A stretch of 39,864 nt of DNA, taken from assembly GCF_018130215.1 (NCBI RefSeq), contig NZ_JAFCKQ010000063.1:1-39864 (forward strand), given 5' to 3'. The notes under the pieces were generated by a model. It made no database searches, was not told the DNA's origin, and was given only the letters and a program-made list of their open reading frames with translations. Shown here piece after piece: positions 32,713-39,864 of this stretch. Numbering within the stretch: position 1 is the first letter of the stretch; each line of letters starts with the position of its first letter. The translations under genes were made by a program, and so were the position numbers. Source of the stretch: Bradyrhizobium jicamae (GTDB taxonomy: Bacteria; Pseudomonadota; Alphaproteobacteria; Rhizobiales; Xanthobacteraceae).

Positions 32713-33633
32713 CTATTTGCCCGCGCCGGTCGTCAGCCCGCTGACGATGTAGCGCTCCAAGAAGATGCCGATCAGGACGAGGGGCGCGATTGCGGCCGTC
32801 GATAGTGCCGCCATCGACCACCAGTTGATACCTTGCGAGCCGGTCTGGCTCGCGACCATCACGGGCAAGGTCTTGGCATCCGTGCTGGTCAGCAGCGCTG
32901 CGAAGAAATACTCGTTCCAGCACAACACCAGCGAGAGGATAAAAGCCGCCGCCATACCAGGAAATGCCAACGGCAGGATGATGCGCAGAAACGCGCCCCA
33001 GGTCGACAGGCCATCGACGAAAGCCGCCTCGTCGAGCTCGACCGGTATGGCATTGAACTGGTCCCGCATGATCCAGATGACGATCGGCAGCACCGTCAAC
33101 GTATAGAGCAGGATCAGGCCGAAGGTGGTGTCGAGCAGCGCGAGCGCCTTGTAGAGCACGAGGAAGGGCAGGGCGAGCACCACCGGCGGCAGGATGAGCT
33201 GCGACATGAAGAAGAACAGGATATCGTCGTTGCGCATCCAGGCGAATTTGTAGCGGAAGCGGCTCAAGCCATACGCCGCCAGCGATCCGAGGATCAGTGC
33301 CAGGACCGACGCGCCGACCGAGGTGATGATGCTGTTGATGAAGCGGTTGACGAACTCGGAGCGGGCGGTGGAGGTTTCGAACAGCGTATCCGGCGACAGC
33401 CCGAGCGAGCGCCAACCCTTCCAGTCCGGGTGGAAGTCCACCCACGGGATCAGGTGCGCCTGTGTCACGTCGACCGCCGATTTGAACGAGGTCGTGACGG
33501 TCCAGTAGATCGGAAACAGGCAAATAAATGTCCAGAACAGCAGCGCGGCATAGATCAGCGCGCGGCTCGCCATCCGCTTGGCGCGCGGTGCGACGGGGTG
33601 CCTGTGGGCGGATATCGCGGTCGTGACAGCCAA
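32713..33633 (-). CDS. Carbohydrate-type ABC transporter permease (MalG-like)
   Basis: 306 residues with six hydrophobic spans; the first is IYAALLFWTFICLFPIYW. The EAA loop EAAFVDGLSTWGAFLRIILP sits in the second half, where it contacts the ATPase. ATG 33633 lies 13 bp after the upstream permease stop, so the two subunits are made together. This is the second permease of a CUT1-type importer for sugars, polyols or glycerol-phosphate-like compounds. No cognate ATPase gene lies nearby. Confidence 0.9.
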   Translation of the reverse strand: MAVTTAISAHRHPVAPRAKRMASRALIYAALLFWTFICLFPIYWTVTTSFKSAVDVTQAHLIPWVDFHPDWKGWRSLGLSPDTLFETSTARSEFVNRFINSIITSVGASVLALILGSLAAYGLSRFRYKFAWMRNDDILFFFMSQLILPPVVLALPFLVLYKALALLDTTFGLILLYTLTVLPIVIWIMRDQFNAIPVELDEAAFVDGLSTWGAFLRIILPLAFPGMAAAFILSLVLCWNEYFFAALLTSTDAKTLPVMVASQTGSQGINWWSMAALSTAAIAPLVLIGIFLERYIVSGLTTGAGK

Positions 33634-33646
33634 GTGAGCAACTCCC

Positions 33647-34765
33647 TCAAGTAACCCGCTGCGTCCAGCGTTTGGACAAGCGCAGCATCAGCGTCAGCAG
33701 CACGATGATCAGAAGCAGATAGACCATGGCGAGCGCGGTGCCGTATCCGACGTTCGAGCGGTCGCGGTAGACGCGGTAGATGAAGCTCGAGACGGTGTCG
33801 GTCGCGCCGCCAGGACCGCCGGCCGTGACGTTGATGACGATGTCGGCGAGCTTCAGCTTGAAGATGATGCGGATGATGAGCACGGTGATGCTGACCGGCA
33901 GCATGATCGGAAACGTCACGTGCCAGAACGACTGCCAGCCGTTCGCGCCGTCGACCTTGGCGGCCTCCTGCACCTCCTTGGGCATGGCCTGGAGGCCCGC
34001 GAGCAGGATGATCATGATGAAGGGAATGGACACCCAGGCGTCCATCGCCTGGATCGTGAAACGTGCCATCCAGGGGGAGGCGAAAAAGGCCGGGTTGTCC
34101 CAGCCGAGATAGCGCGCCAGCGTCGCCGCCGGACCAAAGCGATATTCCAGCAGCGACTTGCCGATCATCCAGCTCACGGCGACCGGGCTCAGCATCATCG
34201 GCAGCAGGAATATGACACGAAAGAATTTCCGCGCGCGGATCTCGGCGCTGAGCAGCAGCGCGAGCGCGAACGCGATCGCATACTCGCCGAGCACTGCGAC
34301 CGAGTAGAACACCATGTTGCCGAGCGCATTCCAGTAGTAGGTGTCACTCAGCATCGCCCTGACGTTGTCGAGCCCACTAAAGTGCGGGCCTTCGATCGAG
34401 GACAGGTTCCAGTCAAGCGAGGCGATGTAGAGCCCGAAGATGGTTGGAAAGATCACCACGGCGATGGTGAAGAACACGGCCGGCAGCAGGAACAGAGCGC
34501 GCTGGCCGCGCTCGCCGCGCATGAGCACCTGCGCGGTCCCGAATGCGATGGCCCAGAGCAGGTACACGATCAGGATCGGGCGCCAAGTCGAGAAGCCTGC
34601 GGCGATCGCGCCGGCTGCATGCAGGACCTGAACGACCAGCACGAGCAGGAACACGAGCGAGGCGAGACCGATCAAGATGCGGCCGACCGTCGCGCGCCGG
34701 CGCCCCGCGCGCTTCATCGCCGCTTTCGGGGGCACGGCGTCGGCTGTGTCAACGGAACTTTGCAT
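33647..34765 (-). CDS. Carbohydrate-type ABC transporter permease (MalF/UgpA-like)
   Basis: 372 residues from ATG 34765 (MQSSVDTADAVPP); a GTG at 34795 is an alternative. About eight hydrophobic spans, including two extra at the N-terminus (LIGLASLVFLLVLVVQVLHA and a second near residue 70). The EAA loop EAAKVDGANGW is followed by SFWHVTFPIMLP. It partners the MalG-like permease and the binding protein encoded upstream, from which it is separated by 236 bp carrying a strong hairpin that could reduce permease expression relative to the binding protein. Confidence 0.9.
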   Translation of the reverse strand: MQSSVDTADAVPPKAAMKRAGRRRATVGRILIGLASLVFLLVLVVQVLHAAGAIAAGFSTWRPILIVYLLWAIAFGTAQVLMRGERGQRALFLLPAVFFTIAVVIFPTIFGLYIASLDWNLSSIEGPHFSGLDNVRAMLSDTYYWNALGNMVFYSVAVLGEYAIAFALALLLSAEIRARKFFRVIFLLPMMLSPVAVSWMIGKSLLEYRFGPAATLARYLGWDNPAFFASPWMARFTIQAMDAWVSIPFIMIILLAGLQAMPKEVQEAAKVDGANGWQSFWHVTFPIMLPVSITVLIIRIIFKLKLADIVINVTAGGPGGATDTVSSFIYRVYRDRSNVGYGTALAMVYLLLIIVLLTLMLRLSKRWTQRVT

Positions 34766-34940
34766 CGAATTCGATCTCGCCGGGCCCCGCTTCACCTATC
34801 CCGCGTGCGAGAGAACATAGGCCGCGTTGGGCGACCGTCCTCTCGAGAAACGCCGACGCCAAAGCCTCGGCTATGCCGAAGGCGCGAGTGAGGGCACCAT
34901 TCACCTCGGGAATCCCAATGAGGACGCACCCTCTCCCCGA

Positions 34941-34965
34941 CGCTCCCCCGTACGCGGGGGGAGCG
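34941..34965. promoter_or_regulatory. Strong hairpin between binding-protein and permease genes
   Basis: CGCTCCCCC (34941-34949) and GGGGGAGCG (34957-34965) are perfect 9-bp arms around a seven-base loop. No T-run follows on the minus strand. Such hairpins between binding-protein and permease genes often protect the 5' message from decay or partly end transcription, giving an excess of binding protein. Confidence 0.55.
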
Positions 34966-35001
34966 CGTCTGGCTTCGAGGTCTGCCGTGAACTCATCCTT
35001 T

Positions 35002-36663
35002 CTATACGCCGAAAGAGGCCTTGTAGAGTCCGATCTGCCGCTCGCGGCCGAGTTGGTCGGTCAGCTTCTCCCAGGCGGCGGCGATGTTGTTGGCGCCGGT
35101 CTGCGCATCGACCTTGCCGGAGAAAATCTTCGTCAGCTCGTCCTCGGCGATGCTGTAGTACTGGAAGATGCCGGGGATGCGCGGCTCGACCGCCCGATTG
35201 GGGTGGTTATACGAGTTGAACTGCGAGTTCAGATAGGACGTGATGTACTTCCTGTCGTAACCTGCCGCCACCCATTCATCGATGTGAGAGTGGCTGGTCC
35301 GGTGGACCTGGAAACCCGACGGATACATCACCGTCCAGAGCGATAGGTCCTTGCCGCCGAGATGCGCGGCCGCGCTCCAGGCCGCCTTGTGCTTCTTCTC
35401 GTCGCCATTGACCCGCGCCATCACATAGATGCCCCAGCCGAGATAGGCGCAGTTCGGCGCATTGTTCGGCCCGCTCGGCAGCTTGTCCCATTTGCCGGTC
35501 TTGGAATTGTAGACGTCGTCCGATCCCGGCAGGATGTCGAAGCCGACGGTATCGCCAATGACGGAAGTGTCGCTCGCCTTCGCCACCTGGCCGATGTCAC
35601 CCCACCAAGGGATCATCGAACCGATGCCGGCCAAAAATTGCTGGAAGCCGGTGGTGTTCGGATCGGCATTGAGCTGGTCGGCCGGCTCGGAGGGCAACGC
35701 ATCGATTACGTCCTGGATGGCGCGCACCCAGGCCGGATTGTTGATGCGCGGCTTCATCGTGTCTATGTCGAACAGCCATGCCTTGTCGTCGGGATGCTTG
35801 GCGTAGGCTGTGGCGCGGCTGCCGAGAAAATAGAAGCCGAACCCACCCCAGGGCTTTGGCGCATCCAGATAGCCGTAGACGCTCTGGCCCTTGAATTTCT
35901 GACCCTTGAGGAACTTCGTGACGGCCTGCACCTGCTGCCAGGTCTTCGGCACTCCCCATTCGCTTGTGTTGCCGGCGTCCTTCCAGGCCTTGGCGAGTGT
36001 GGCGTCCGAGAACACGTCGGTGCGATAGTTGAAGTTATGGCAATCGCCATCGATCGTGACGCGATAGGTCTTGCCGTTCCAGGTGCCGACCGGCGGCTTG
36101 AGGTAAGCGACGTAGTCGTCGATATCGATTTGTTTCTTGACCCAGTCCGGCATTTCTGAGGCGAGGCCCTTGCCGCAGACGTCGCCCTCAAAGGGCGCGC
36201 CCATCTCGAGAATGTCGAAGTCGACGGTGCCGGTTGCGATCGCCTGTTGCAGGCGTGGGTTGTAGTCGGCCTGCGCCAGATCGATCCAGGAGATTTTCGC
36301 GCCCGTATAAGCCTCCCACGGCTTCAAGAAGCCCCGGAACAGCAGATTGTGCAAGTTCTGATTATTCAGTCCCATGAAGGAGAGCTCGACGCCCTTGAAT
36401 TCACCCTCCTTGATGCTCGCCTTGGTCGGGCCGAGGCAGAGCTCTCCGACCTTCTGCCAGTCGGCGTCGGTGGGCGCACCCTTGCCGACGCCAGGAATCT
36501 TTGTGATCTCCGCGCGCAGATTGGCCTGCGCGAATGCAAGCTCGGAGAACGTGCCGAGCGCGCCGGTCGTGCCAAGTGCGGCGGCTCCGGCCGCGCTCTT
36601 GAGCACCGTTCGCCGAGTCGGGTGCATTGCGGGACGCTGATCATGCTCTTGTTGCTTCACCAC
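35002..36663 (-). CDS. ABC transporter substrate-binding protein, Tat-exported, carbohydrate type
   Basis: 553 residues; start GTG at 36663 or the next GTG at 36660, both after GGGAGG. A twin-arginine signal (PTRRTVLKSAAGAAALGTTG, cleavage near AFAQA) leads into a long cluster-B/D-like binding protein (VELSFMGLNNQNLHNLLFRG, then PWGGFGFYFLGSRATAYAKH, then FQQFLAGIGSMIPWWGDIGQ). It is longer than typical sugar binders (about 430 residues), resembling rhizobial polyol or oligosaccharide binders. Together with the two permeases downstream it forms an importer lacking its own ATPase gene. The ligand is unknown. Confidence 0.9.
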   Translation of the reverse strand: MVKQQEHDQRPAMHPTRRTVLKSAAGAAALGTTGALGTFSELAFAQANLRAEITKIPGVGKGAPTDADWQKVGELCLGPTKASIKEGEFKGVELSFMGLNNQNLHNLLFRGFLKPWEAYTGAKISWIDLAQADYNPRLQQAIATGTVDFDILEMGAPFEGDVCGKGLASEMPDWVKKQIDIDDYVAYLKPPVGTWNGKTYRVTIDGDCHNFNYRTDVFSDATLAKAWKDAGNTSEWGVPKTWQQVQAVTKFLKGQKFKGQSVYGYLDAPKPWGGFGFYFLGSRATAYAKHPDDKAWLFDIDTMKPRINNPAWVRAIQDVIDALPSEPADQLNADPNTTGFQQFLAGIGSMIPWWGDIGQVAKASDTSVIGDTVGFDILPGSDDVYNSKTGKWDKLPSGPNNAPNCAYLGWGIYVMARVNGDEKKHKAAWSAAAHLGGKDLSLWTVMYPSGFQVHRTSHSHIDEWVAAGYDRKYITSYLNSQFNSYNHPNRAVEPRIPGIFQYYSIAEDELTKIFSGKVDAQTGANNIAAAWEKLTDQLGRERQIGLYKASFGV

Positions 36664-36948
36664 GAAATCCTCCCTTTTTTGACGCTGCTGATGTCAAAGT
36701 CTTGGTCAGGTCAGATTGGGCCGCCTAAGCACCACCGATAAGTGAGGCTCGCCGAAGTTCATGTCGCGGCGATGGTGCGAGAAGCCGCGTCAAGTATGCA
36801 ACGGCACCGATCAATGTCAACGAATCCGCGCAAAGCGAACGCGGTCGACCACACGCAATGCGAACGATGCTGCTGCTCTCGCACTGCAGTAGGCCATTGA
36901 TGGGCTGGCCCAGCGAGGGATGTTGCGTCGCCGTTAGATTTGCGCCGA
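36664..36948. other. Promoter region of the sugar-type ABC operon
   Basis: About 285 bp upstream of the binding-protein gene. It includes the GGGAGG ribosome site; no clear -35/-10 pair, operator palindrome or TAAC array is visible. Confidence 0.35.
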
Positions 36949-37119
36949 ATGCGTAGCGTAGCCCGCGTGCCGCCGCGGACGCCTTCGCGTGGCCAGCCCG
37001 ATGTATTCGCGCGAATGACCGATGCGGAACTGAATCAAGCTTTGTCGGAACAGTTCAAGGCGCTCGGTCTGTCCGAGCGCTCGTTAATAGAGATTCGGGC
37101 ATCCGTTTTTGCTGACTGA
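36949..37119 (+). CDS. Small uncharacterised protein (56 residues)
   Basis: The frame from ATG 36949 to TGA 37117-37119 encodes a basic start (MRSVARVPPRTPSRGQPDVF) and an amphipathic helix-rich tail (MTDAELNQALSEQFKALGLS, then ERSLIEIRASVFAD). The tail could also start at an internal ATG (37015). No family is recognised and no strong ribosome site is visible. Coding-like composition of the second half is the only support. Confidence 0.35.
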   Translation: MRSVARVPPRTPSRGQPDVFARMTDAELNQALSEQFKALGLSERSLIEIRASVFAD

Positions 37120-37825
37120 TCAGCAGCATCTAAGCGTTAGGCGCGGTCGCGGTTACGCACGTCCGTCGCGACCGTGCGACCTTACGGCAGACCCGTAGAG
37201 AGCCTCGCGAAGGAGACCGCTCCTCCCACGGTTCAATCAGGAAAAATGAACCAGCGCCTCCGCCATAGGGCCTGCGAGGCACATTCAGAGCACGATCAGA
37301 GACGTCGGCCCGCGATGATTATGACCAACGGCATCTCCATTGCGGTGCTGGGGCGGCACTTGAAGGGAGAACCCTTTGCTCCCGATCTTGCCCGCTCTTC
37401 GTGCGCCGCAGTTGTTTTTCACCAAAGCGTTGTAGTAGCCTTTTGTGGATTGGGGGGTGTATACCGTGACAGAATTTCGCAAGGCCCTGCCGCCCCTGCC
37501 AGATAGCGGATCGCATCGGGGAACACGGCCTCACTGAGTGGCTCACAACCGTGCGGTGCCACCATGAGGGGACCTATCAGCATTGCCTGCTCGTTGCCGG
37601 AGTGGCCATCGACTTCGGGCTCAGTATGGCGCGCGGAGGACGGCAAGTTCTTGCTGCAGGGAGCTTTTTGGTTCGTGGCCGATTTTGTTGAAAGGGTCAG
37701 TTGTCGCGACCCACGTCTAATCGCCGTCGGAGCCACAATCGGCCCTGAAGAGATTTCTGTGTACTCCGCAATCCAACAGAGCTCCAAGGTGCATTCGCGC
37801 GAACGTCGAGGATGGAGCCAAGACA
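37120..37825. other. 706-bp region without a recognised gene
   Basis: Lies upstream of the flavin oxidoreductase gene. Frames of 65-135 codons on both strands show no recognisable domain. An inverted GC-rich motif (GCGCGGTCGCGGT / GTCGCGACCGTGC) occurs at about 37140-37178. The last 40 bp should hold the oxidoreductase leader (ribosome site GGAGCC at 37814). Confidence 0.5.
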
Positions 37826-38962
37826 ATGCCTGATCTGTTCAGTCCTTACACTCTAAAGAGCGTCACACTGCGCAATCGGATAGCGATGTCGCCCATGACG
37901 ATGTATCGGTCCGTCGATGGCCGGATGAACGACTATCATGTGATGCTGATGGGATCCCGCGCCGCGGGAGGGTTTGGGCTGGTATTTCCGGAGCAACTCG
38001 CGATTACGCCCGACGGACGCACCGGCATCCACTGCGGCGGCATCTACGACGACTCGCAAATGGAAGGTTTGTCGCGAGTGACCGCTATCGTGAAGGCGAT
38101 GGGCGCCGTGCCGGCCGTCCAGCTTGGTCACACGGGGCGCAAAGGAAGTGAGTTGAAGCCATGGGAAGGCAAGCTTCAGATTGCACCGGATCATCCGGAT
38201 GGCTGGCAAGTTCGCGGTCCATCCGCCATCGCTTATGGAGGTCGCTACACCTTTCCAGTTCACGAATTGAGTATCGGCGAGATCAAGGAAATCCACCGTG
38301 CTTATGCCCTGGCCGCGCAGCGGGCACTCGATGCAGGATTTGAATGGCTGGAAATGCATTTCGCTCACGGCTATCTCGGCGCAAGCTTTTTTTCGCCCCT
38401 GGCCAACCAGCGCACCGATGCCTACGGCGGGAGTCTCGAAAACCGCCTTCGTTTCCATCGCGAAGCGCTCGATGCCGTCAGGAGGGTTTGGCCCGAACGG
38501 TTGCCATTGACGATCCGTCTCGGTTCTGATGATTTCAACGAGCAAGGCATCTTGTTCGACGATGCGGTCTGGGCCGTCGGCGAATTGAAGAAGCATGGAC
38601 TCGATCTCGCCGATCTCAGCTTGGGCCTAAACACCGACGCCATCAAAGGTACGCCGTTCAACCAAGAGGCATTCATGGTCGAACGGGGCGCCCGCGTTCG
38701 ACGCGAAGTGGGCATTGCCGTGGCGGTCAGTTGGAATCTCGGCATACCGGCCGTTGCCGATCGGGTCATTCGCGAGGAGTCGATCGATTTGGTGTTTTTG
38801 GGGCGTCCAGCGCTCTCCAATCCTCACTGGCCTGTCTGGGCCGCGCATGAACTCGCGCATGAGAACCCGTACTCCCTGCTCCCTGAAGACTGGTCGTGGT
38901 GGCTCCGCAATCGGCCGGGCTCGGAGGGCTCGTTGGGTTGGCCCGCCACAGTAAACCGGTGA
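37826..38962 (+). CDS. Old-yellow-enzyme-family flavin oxidoreductase
   Basis: 378 residues from ATG 37826. A TIM-barrel FMN enzyme of the YqjM/NemA type: LFSPYTLKSVTLRNRIAMSP at the N-terminus, VQLGHTGRKGSELKPW, the substrate-anion histidines in EMHFAHGYLGASFFSPLANQ, RTDAYGGSLENR, and the FMN-phosphate end LVFLGRPALSNPHWP. The YqjM-type redox-tuning cysteine in PMCMY is threonine here (PMTMY). It should reduce activated C=C bonds of enones using NAD(P)H. The gene ends directly against the IS5 relic, so its last few residues may come from the junction. Confidence 0.9.
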   Translation: MPDLFSPYTLKSVTLRNRIAMSPMTMYRSVDGRMNDYHVMLMGSRAAGGFGLVFPEQLAITPDGRTGIHCGGIYDDSQMEGLSRVTAIVKAMGAVPAVQLGHTGRKGSELKPWEGKLQIAPDHPDGWQVRGPSAIAYGGRYTFPVHELSIGEIKEIHRAYALAAQRALDAGFEWLEMHFAHGYLGASFFSPLANQRTDAYGGSLENRLRFHREALDAVRRVWPERLPLTIRLGSDDFNEQGILFDDAVWAVGELKKHGLDLADLSLGLNTDAIKGTPFNQEAFMVERGARVRREVGIAVAVSWNLGIPAVADRVIREESIDLVFLGRPALSNPHWPVWAAHELAHENPYSLLPEDWSWWLRNRPGSEGSLGWPATVNR

Positions 38963-39350
38963 AGCCGAGTCGTCGGCACGCGGTCTGCGACAACAACGGC
39001 CGACCAACCATCCTCCTGCCCACCGAAGGCCAGATGAGTGACCACAAGGGGGCTGCACTGATCTATCCCGTCTTGCCCAGCGTCGCGACGCTCATCGCCG
39101 AGGATACGATCGTGATGCCTTCCCGAAGGCTCTCGTGACGCCCTGCATCCCACCGCGAGCTCGACGACCGTCGCCTGCATCATATTGCAAGACCCTATAT
39201 CGGCAACGCCATACGGTCGAGAACATGTTTGCCAAGCTCAAGGACTGGCGGCGTATCGCCCTACGCTACGACCGCTGCGGCCACACTTTTTTTGTGCAAT
39301 TCGCATTGCAGCGACCGTGATCTTCTGGCTCGGCAAATGAGTCCTGACCC
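38963..39350 (+). pseudogene. IS5-family transposase relic with right terminal repeat
   Basis: Frames on the plus strand read RRHAVCDNNGRPTILLPTEG and QMSDHKGA, then after indels near 39100 LYRQRHTVENMFAKLKDWRR and IALRYDRCGHTFF, and after a shift in the T-run at 39284-39291 IAATVIFWLGK. These are the C-terminal half of an IS5/IS427-group transposase. GAGTCCTGACCC (39339-39350) matches the usual end of such elements. The N-terminal half and left end are missing. At least two frameshifts make it inactive. Confidence 0.85.
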
Positions 39351-39385
39351 CGAACCTCAAAGGTCAGTTCTCAGACGTTCTTTTT

Positions 39386-39812
39386 CTACGCCAATCTACG
39401 ATCACCAAAATCCATTGTTGCACCAAGTTCGTTGGTGCCCTTTTTAGTCATCCCCATCTGAGGGCCGTCTGTGGATGCTCTCATTCGCTGGGGACGTCGG
39501 TGGCAATCCATTCCGTTCAATCGGAGGCGAGTTCGCGCGGTGCGCGAATGTTGCGCAGCGCGCTTGGCGCGTCGATTGCCGGCTTTCTCGAAGATGAAGC
39601 GATCGTCGAGGTGATGCTCAACCCGGATGGGCGGCTGTGGATCGACCGGTTGTCGAGTGGCCTGATCGACACGGGCGAAACTCTGTCGGCTGCGGATGGC
39701 GAGCGCATTGTTCGCCTGGTCGCGCACCACGTCGGCGCCGAGGTACATGCCGGCGCGCCCCGGGTTTCAGCTGAACTCCCCGGGACCGGTGAGCGATTTG
39801 AGGGCCTCTTGC
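39386..39812 (+). repeat. Right copy of the trbB-upstream/trbB direct repeat
   Basis: Matches 14651-15034 in the same orientation, with 46 extra bases at 39738-39783 that keep trbB in frame. Similarity starts about 35 bp after the IS5 relic's terminal repeat, giving the apparent right junction of the 24-kb cargo. Confidence 0.85.
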
Positions 39813-39864
39813 CCCCGGTCGTTGCCGCTCCCGCTTTCGCGATCCGCAAGCCCGCGGTCGCCGT
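39500..39864 (+). CDS. trbB: TrbB conjugal transfer ATPase, 5' part
   Basis: A GTG start at 39500 (AIHSVQSEASSRGARMLRSA) opens a frame that runs uninterrupted off the window edge after 121 codons. The blocks EVMLNPDGRLWIDRLSSGL, DGERIVRLVAHHVGAEVHAG and ELPGTGERFEGLLPPV are the N-terminal domain of TrbB/VirB11-type ATPases that power the conjugation channel from the cytoplasm. Walker motifs would lie beyond the window. The gene is displaced about 25 kb from its normal partner genes at 10406-14626, with a damaged copy left beside them. Confidence 0.9.
   Translation, partial: MAIHSVQSEASSRGARMLRSALGASIAGFLEDEAIVEVMLNPDGRLWIDRLSSGLIDTGETLSAADGERIVRLVAHHVGAEVHAGAPRVSAELPGTGERFEGLLPPVVAAPAFAIRKPAVA

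Noticed and set aside
33920..34891. A 323-codon plus-strand frame
   Set aside because: Antisense to the MalF-like permease; composition is rich in Asp, Glu, His and Gln as expected of a shadow frame.
37419..37826. A 135-codon minus-strand frame upstream of the oxidoreductase
   Set aside because: No recognisable domain, poor start context, and it overlaps the oxidoreductase promoter region.
1..39864. tRNA genes, rRNA genes or CRISPR arrays
   Set aside because: I saw no T-loop/anticodon arrangement, no rRNA-like stretch and no regularly spaced repeat array; the only regular short repeats are the regulatory half-sites. A tRNA attachment site for the element must lie outside the window if it exists.

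Overview
The window is GC-rich alphaproteobacterial DNA that looks like a rhizobial (Bradyrhizobium- or Mesorhizobium-type) integrative and conjugative element (ICE) or symbiosis/metabolic island. The main reasons are the DUF736, DUF6499/DUF2285, DUF3363-relaxase, TraG, CopG-like and TrbB genes, which follow the gene order usual in such elements, and the heavy load of IS66, IS1182 and IS5 elements. The genus is an inference.

Positions 1-4475 hold the ICE accessory/regulatory edge. There is the 3' end of an unknown gene whose stop codon was hit by an IS1182-like element, a decayed membrane-protein gene, an inverted DUF736 relic, an intact DUF736 gene, and then a divergent regulatory cassette. 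That cassette has an Xre-type repressor, a double palindromic operator, a small DUF2285 protein, and a DUF6499 ORF whose DUF2285 continuation lies in the +1 frame. It matches the QseC/QseM/FseA excision-control module known from ICEMlSymR7A. Two tandem IS66-family elements (4476-7282 and 7289-10227) cut off the FseA-like protein, and the genes usually found between it and the relaxase are missing.

Positions 10406-14626 hold the transfer core: a DUF3363 relaxase, the TraG/VirD4 coupling ATPase and a CopG-like protein. The next expected gene, trbB, occurs twice. A broken copy lies at 14768 and the intact 5' end of a second copy lies at 39500, running off the window. The two copies and their upstream DNA are about 90% identical by eye and flank about 24 kb of metabolic cargo.

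The cargo has several units. (i) A tight eight-gene minus-strand operon (23424 to 15320) encodes a truncated RraA-type aldolase, LeuC- and LeuD-family dehydratase subunits, a class V aminotransferase, a complete ABC importer (binding protein, ATPase, fused permease) and a threonine-aldolase-family enzyme, with a divergent IclR regulator. (ii) A cupin (frameshifted), isochorismatase-family hydrolase and crotonase form a minus-strand operon. (iii) A large OmpR-type winged-helix/AAA-ATPase/TPR regulator is divergent from a Tat-exported epoxide hydrolase and an OsmC/Ohr-like protein. Matching TAAC arrays with 10-bp spacing precede units (ii) and (iii), suggesting one small regulon. (iv) A carbohydrate-type ABC binding protein and two permeases lack an ATPase gene. 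(v) An OYE-family flavin oxidoreductase is followed by an IS5 transposase relic at the right edge.

Many genes are decayed (frameshifts, internal deletions, lost catalytic residues), so the element looks like an ICE whose excision control is damaged while much of its cargo remains intact.
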